Part shown: one piece after another, positions 61,277 to 64,000 of the stretch
How positions within the stretch are numbered: position 1 is the stretch's first letter
Layout of the letters: each line of letters starts with the position of its first letter
Origin: Halomonas cerina
GTDB lineage: Bacteria > Pseudomonadota > Gammaproteobacteria > Pseudomonadales > Halomonadaceae
Reading direction: 5' to 3'
Assembly (NCBI RefSeq): GCF_014192215.1
Contig: NZ_JACHXP010000005.1
Location: forward strand, 62,001 to 126,000
Length of the DNA: 64,000 bases
Notes under the pieces: generated by a model
Told to the model about the DNA's origin: nothing
Database searches by the model: none
What the model saw: only the letters and a program-made list of their open reading frames with translations
Position numbers and translations under genes: made by a program

Positions 61277-62851
61277 TCAGTCGAAGTCGATCAGCACCTT
61301 GCCGGTCATCTCTCCGGGAATCTCCTGGCCCATCAGCGTCAGCAGGGTCGGGGCGATGTCGCACAGGCTGCCATCATCGACCAGCCGCGCCGGGGGCTGC
61401 CCCACATAGATCAGCGGCACCTCGAAGGTGGTGTGGGCGGTCTGGGGGTTGCCGGTCTCGGGGTGCACCATCTGCTCGGCGTTGCCGTGGTCGGCGGTGA
61501 CCAGGCAGGCGCCCCCAGCCCGCTCGATGGCCTCCACCACGCGGCCCACGCAGGTATCCACCGCCTCGATGGCCTTGACAGCGGCAGCGAAGTCGCCGGT
61601 GTGGCCCACCATGTCGCCGTTGGCGTAGTTGCAGACGATCAGGTCGAAGCTGCCGCCGTCGATCGCCTCCACCAGGCGGTCGGTGACCTCGACGGCACTC
61701 ATCTCGGGCTTCTCGTCGTAGGTCCTGACGTCCTGGGGGGAGGGCACCAGCACGCGGGTCTCGCCCCGGTACTCGGTCTCGCGGCCGCCGGAGAAGAAGA
61801 AGGTGACGTGGGCGTACTTCTCGGTCTCGGCGATGCGCAGCTGGGTCAGGCCACGCTTCTCCATCACCTCGCCGAGGGTATTGGTGAGCGTCGCCGGCGG
61901 GAAGGCCGCCGGGGCGGGAATGTCGGCGGCGTACTGGGTCAGGGTCACCAGGCTTCCCCCCGCCAACCGGGGACGAGCCCGGCGCTCGAAGCCGGCGAAG
62001 TCATCCTCGACGAAGGCGCGGGTCAGCTCCCGGGCGCGGTCGGCGCGGAAGTTCATGAAGATCGCCGCGTCGCCGTCCTCGAGGGCGACCGGGGCCTGGC
62101 CGATCTGGATGGCCGTGGCGGCGACGAACTCGTCGGTTTCGCCCCGGTCATAGGCCGCCTCCAGGCCCGCCTCGGCGCTCTGGGCGCTGTGCTCGGCTGC
62201 TCCCTCGGTAATCAGCCGGTAGGCCTGCTCGACGCGTTCCCAGCGGTTGTCTCGGTCCATGGCATAGTAACGGCCGATGAGCGAAGCCACGTAGCCGTTC
62301 TCGGCGCCCACCAGATCGGCCAGGCGGGCGTTGGTGCGCTCGATGGAGGCCATGGCGCTCTTGGGCGCGGTGTCGCGGCCGTCGAGGAAGGCGTGGACGT
62401 AGAGGCGCTTGGCGCCGCGGCGGGCGGCCAGCTCGGCCATGGCGAGGAGGTGATCCTCGTGGCTGTGCACGCCACCCGGGGACAGCAGACCCAGCAGGTG
62501 CACCGCCTTCCCGTCGGCAACGGCCGCGTCGATGGGGTCGGTGAGCACCGCATTGGTATCCAGGTCGCCGTCGTTGACCGCCTTGGTGATGCGGGTGAAG
62601 TCCTGGTAGACGATGCGTCCGGCGCCGAGGTTCATGTGACCGACCTCGGAGTTCCCCATCTGGCCGTCCGGCAGGCCCACGTAGCGGCCGTCGGTGTGGA
62701 TCAGGGTATGCGGCCGTTCCTGCCAGAGCCGATCCATCACCGGGGTGCGGGCGGCGAGCACGGCATTGTCGGCGGTATCGGGATTATGGCCGTAGCCGTC
62801 GAGAATGATCAGGGCCACCGGACGAGGAACAGGGGACGGGGTGTCGGTCAT
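61277..62851 (-). CDS. gpmI: 2,3-bisphosphoglycerate-independent phosphoglycerate mutase
   Basis: A 524-residue metalloenzyme of glycolysis. The phosphate-carrying serine is Ser68 in [14 protein letters not shown], and the binding residues [13 protein letters not shown] and [10 protein letters not shown] are present. It interconverts 3- and 2-phosphoglycerate with Mn. The gpmI-envC-ctpA order is common in gammaproteobacteria. Confidence 0.97.
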   Translation of the reverse strand: MTDTPSPVPRPVALIILDGYGHNPDTADNAVLAARTPVMDRLWQERPHTLIHTDGRYVGLPDGQMGNSEVGHMNLGAGRIVYQDFTRITKAVNDGDLDTNAVLTDPIDAAVADGKAVHLLGLLSPGGVHSHEDHLLAMAELAARRGAKRLYVHAFLDGRDTAPKSAMASIERTNARLADLVGAENGYVASLIGRYYAMDRDNRWERVEQAYRLITEGAAEHSAQSAEAGLEAAYDRGETDEFVAATAIQIGQAPVALEDGDAAIFMNFRADRARELTRAFVEDDFAGFERRARPRLAGGSLVTLTQYAADIPAPAAFPPATLTNTLGEVMEKRGLTQLRIAETEKYAHVTFFFSGGRETEYRGETRVLVPSPQDVRTYDEKPEMSAVEVTDRLVEAIDGGSFDLIVCNYANGDMVGHTGDFAAAVKAIEAVDTCVGRVVEAIERAGGACLVTADHGNAEQMVHPETGNPQTAHTTFEVPLIYVGQPPARLVDDGSLCDIAPTLLTLMGQEIPGEMTGKVLIDFD

Positions 62852-63063
62852 GGAGAAGCCTCTTGTGGGGTGTCGTTACAGGGGGGCGCCCCTGGGGTCG
62901 CGACTTGTCTCTGCTTGCGGCATCATATCGCACGGTGGCGCCGAACGTCATTTGGCCGGCCCGGCGCGGCGAGGCTTCATGTATACTGGGCGCCGTCTCG
63001 ATAGCCGGCCCGTTCACCGCGCTTAGCCACCCGTGCATCCGAAAAAAAGAGTTATCCGACCCC

Positions 63064-63486
63064 ATGATCGATCAGCTGTTCGAATTCGTTCAGAATCACC
63101 CGCTGCTGGTGGCGGCCTTCCTGCTGGTACTGGCCGCCTGGATCGCCTACGAGGTACGGGCCAGCAGCGCCAGCGGCGTGAGCCCCAGCGAGGCTACCCG
63201 ACTGATCAATCGCGAGGATGCCGTGGTGGTCGACCTCCGCGAGGCGGGTGACTTTAAGGCGGGGCATATCGCCGGCGCGCGCAACCTTCCCCAGAGTCGC
63301 CTCGACGAGCGCCTGACGGAGCTCAACAAGTTCAAGGACAAGCCGGTGATCGTGGTCTGCAAGCACGGTCAAAGCTCCGGGGCGGCCCAGGCAAAGCTGA
63401 CCAAGGCCGGCTTCGAGCGGGCCCTCAAGCTCAAGGGCGGCATGACCCAGTGGCAGGCCGACGGACTGCCGGTGGTCAGGAAGTGA
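63064..63486 (+). CDS. Membrane-anchored rhodanese-like protein (YibN type)
   Basis: A 140-residue protein with one N-terminal membrane helix (about 13-30, PLLVAAFLLVLAAWIAYEV) and a rhodanese domain. The catalytic cysteine is Cys99 in VVCKHGQSSG. YibN of E. coli has the same plan and position upstream of secB. The grxC gene that often lies between is absent. It may trade sulfur or affect protein export. Confidence 0.9.
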   Translation: MIDQLFEFVQNHPLLVAAFLLVLAAWIAYEVRASSASGVSPSEATRLINREDAVVVDLREAGDFKAGHIAGARNLPQSRLDERLTELNKFKDKPVIVVCKHGQSSGAAQAKLTKAGFERALKLKGGMTQWQADGLPVVRK

Positions 63487-63531
63487 TCTGTCGTCGCCTT
63501 CACGCACCCATTGATTGAAAGGACCTTTCCC

Positions 63532-64000
63532 ATGGCGGAAGACAACACCCCGAGCGCCGGCACCAACGGTCAGGCGGCCGGTCAGCAGGACAAGCCGCAG
63601 GTGCAGTTCGCGCTGCAACGGATCTATGTCAAGGATATCTCCTTCGAGGCGCCGAACTCGCCCACGGTGTTCCAGCAGCCGTTCAAGCCCAAGGTCGGCC
63701 TGGACCTCAACACCACCCATCGGAAGGTCGATGACGGCCTCTTCGAGGTGGTGGTCAAGGTGACGGCCCAGGTGACCCACAGCGAGGAAGGCACCACCTC
63801 CTTCCTGGCCGAGGTCGAGCAAGCCGGCCTGTTTCGCATCGGCGGCATCGAAGGGGCACAACTCGACCACACCCTGGGTGCCTTCTGCCCCAACGTGCTG
63901 TTCCCTTATGCCCGCGAGTGCATCGACAACCTGGTCAACCGGGGCGGCTTCCCGCCATTGATGCTGGCGCCGGTGAACTTCGAGGCGATCTACGCCCAGA
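63532..64000 (+). CDS. secB: Protein-export chaperone SecB (3' end outside window)
   Basis: The first 156 codons of a protein whose family is about 155-170 residues, so nearly complete. It has QFALQRIYVKDISFEAPNSP and LFPYARECIDNLVNRGGFPPL, the SecB hallmarks. It holds preproteins unfolded and passes them to SecA. The AAGGA ribosome site precedes ATG 63532. The N-terminal tail is unusually long and polar (AEDNTPSAGTNGQAAGQQDK). Confidence 0.96.
   Translation, partial: MAEDNTPSAGTNGQAAGQQDKPQVQFALQRIYVKDISFEAPNSPTVFQQPFKPKVGLDLNTTHRKVDDGLFEVVVKVTAQVTHSEEGTTSFLAEVEQAGLFRIGGIEGAQLDHTLGAFCPNVLFPYARECIDNLVNRGGFPPLMLAPVNFEAIYAQ

Noticed and set aside
60953-63004. Long plus-strand frame opposite gpmI and envC
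   Set aside because: Antisense shadow; gpmI and envC on the minus strand carry all family motifs.

Overview
The window looks like a stretch of a GC-rich gammaproteobacterial chromosome close to the replication origin, most probably Halomonas or another member of the Halomonadaceae. This placement is inferred from gene content and from how the proteins read, not from a search. The core gene set of the origin region is present: atp genes, parAB, rsmG-mnmG, mnmE-yidC-rnpA-rpmH and dnaA-dnaN-recF-gyrB. Almost all DNA is coding. The exceptions are two AT-rich gaps around a pair of CsgD-like regulators and the spacers around dnaA and gyrB.

Layout. 1-2.9 kb: the start of the ATP synthase operon (atpI-B-E-F-H-A, minus strand; atpA is cut by the window edge) with a clear promoter at about 2922-2950. 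3.1-7.4 kb: parB, parA, rsmG and mnmG, minus strand. 7.4-7.96 kb: a non-coding gap rich in DnaA-box-like sites. 7.96-23.8 kb: a mixed block that separates mnmG from mnmE. It holds a polar amino-acid ABC transporter, erpA, argC, a CLC channel, hemJ, a thiD-like kinase, hemL, a two-part P-loop kinase, two CsgD-type regulators, rdgB, hemW, an OmpA-like lipoprotein and rlmJ. 23.8-34.5 kb: mnmE, yidC, rnpA and rpmH (minus), then dnaA, dnaN, recF and gyrB (plus). 34.5-35.6 kb: gmhB framed by arrays of several different 7-bp tandem repeats and by parS sites. 35.6-38.6 kb: glyQS. 38.9-50.1 kb: a lipopolysaccharide inner-core cluster (hldD, waaF, an OpgB-like transferase, three glycosyltransferases, kdkA, waaC, hldE, waaA). 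50.1-64 kb: rpiA, ilvA, a 31-residue membrane peptide, fau, 6S RNA, zapA, ygfB, pepP, ubiH, ubiI, ctpA, envC, gpmI, a membrane rhodanese and the start of secB.

How the parts fit. The region couples replication initiation (dnaA, dnaN, recF, gyrB), segregation (parAB acting on five 16-bp parS sites at 31.4-35.5 kb) and highly expressed housekeeping genes. The LPS cluster with gmhB covers ADP-heptose synthesis (GmhB, HldE, HldD), heptose transfer (WaaC, WaaF), Kdo transfer (WaaA) and Kdo phosphorylation (KdkA).

Most worth a second look: the cluster of unlike heptamer arrays interleaved with parS sites next to gyrB; a structured repeat of about 76 bp present twice (19.1 and 38.7 kb) whose arms keep pairing although their sequence differs; the paired CsgD-like regulators; a kinase whose aminoglycoside-phosphotransferase-like half has lost its catalytic motif; and two competing candidate origins.
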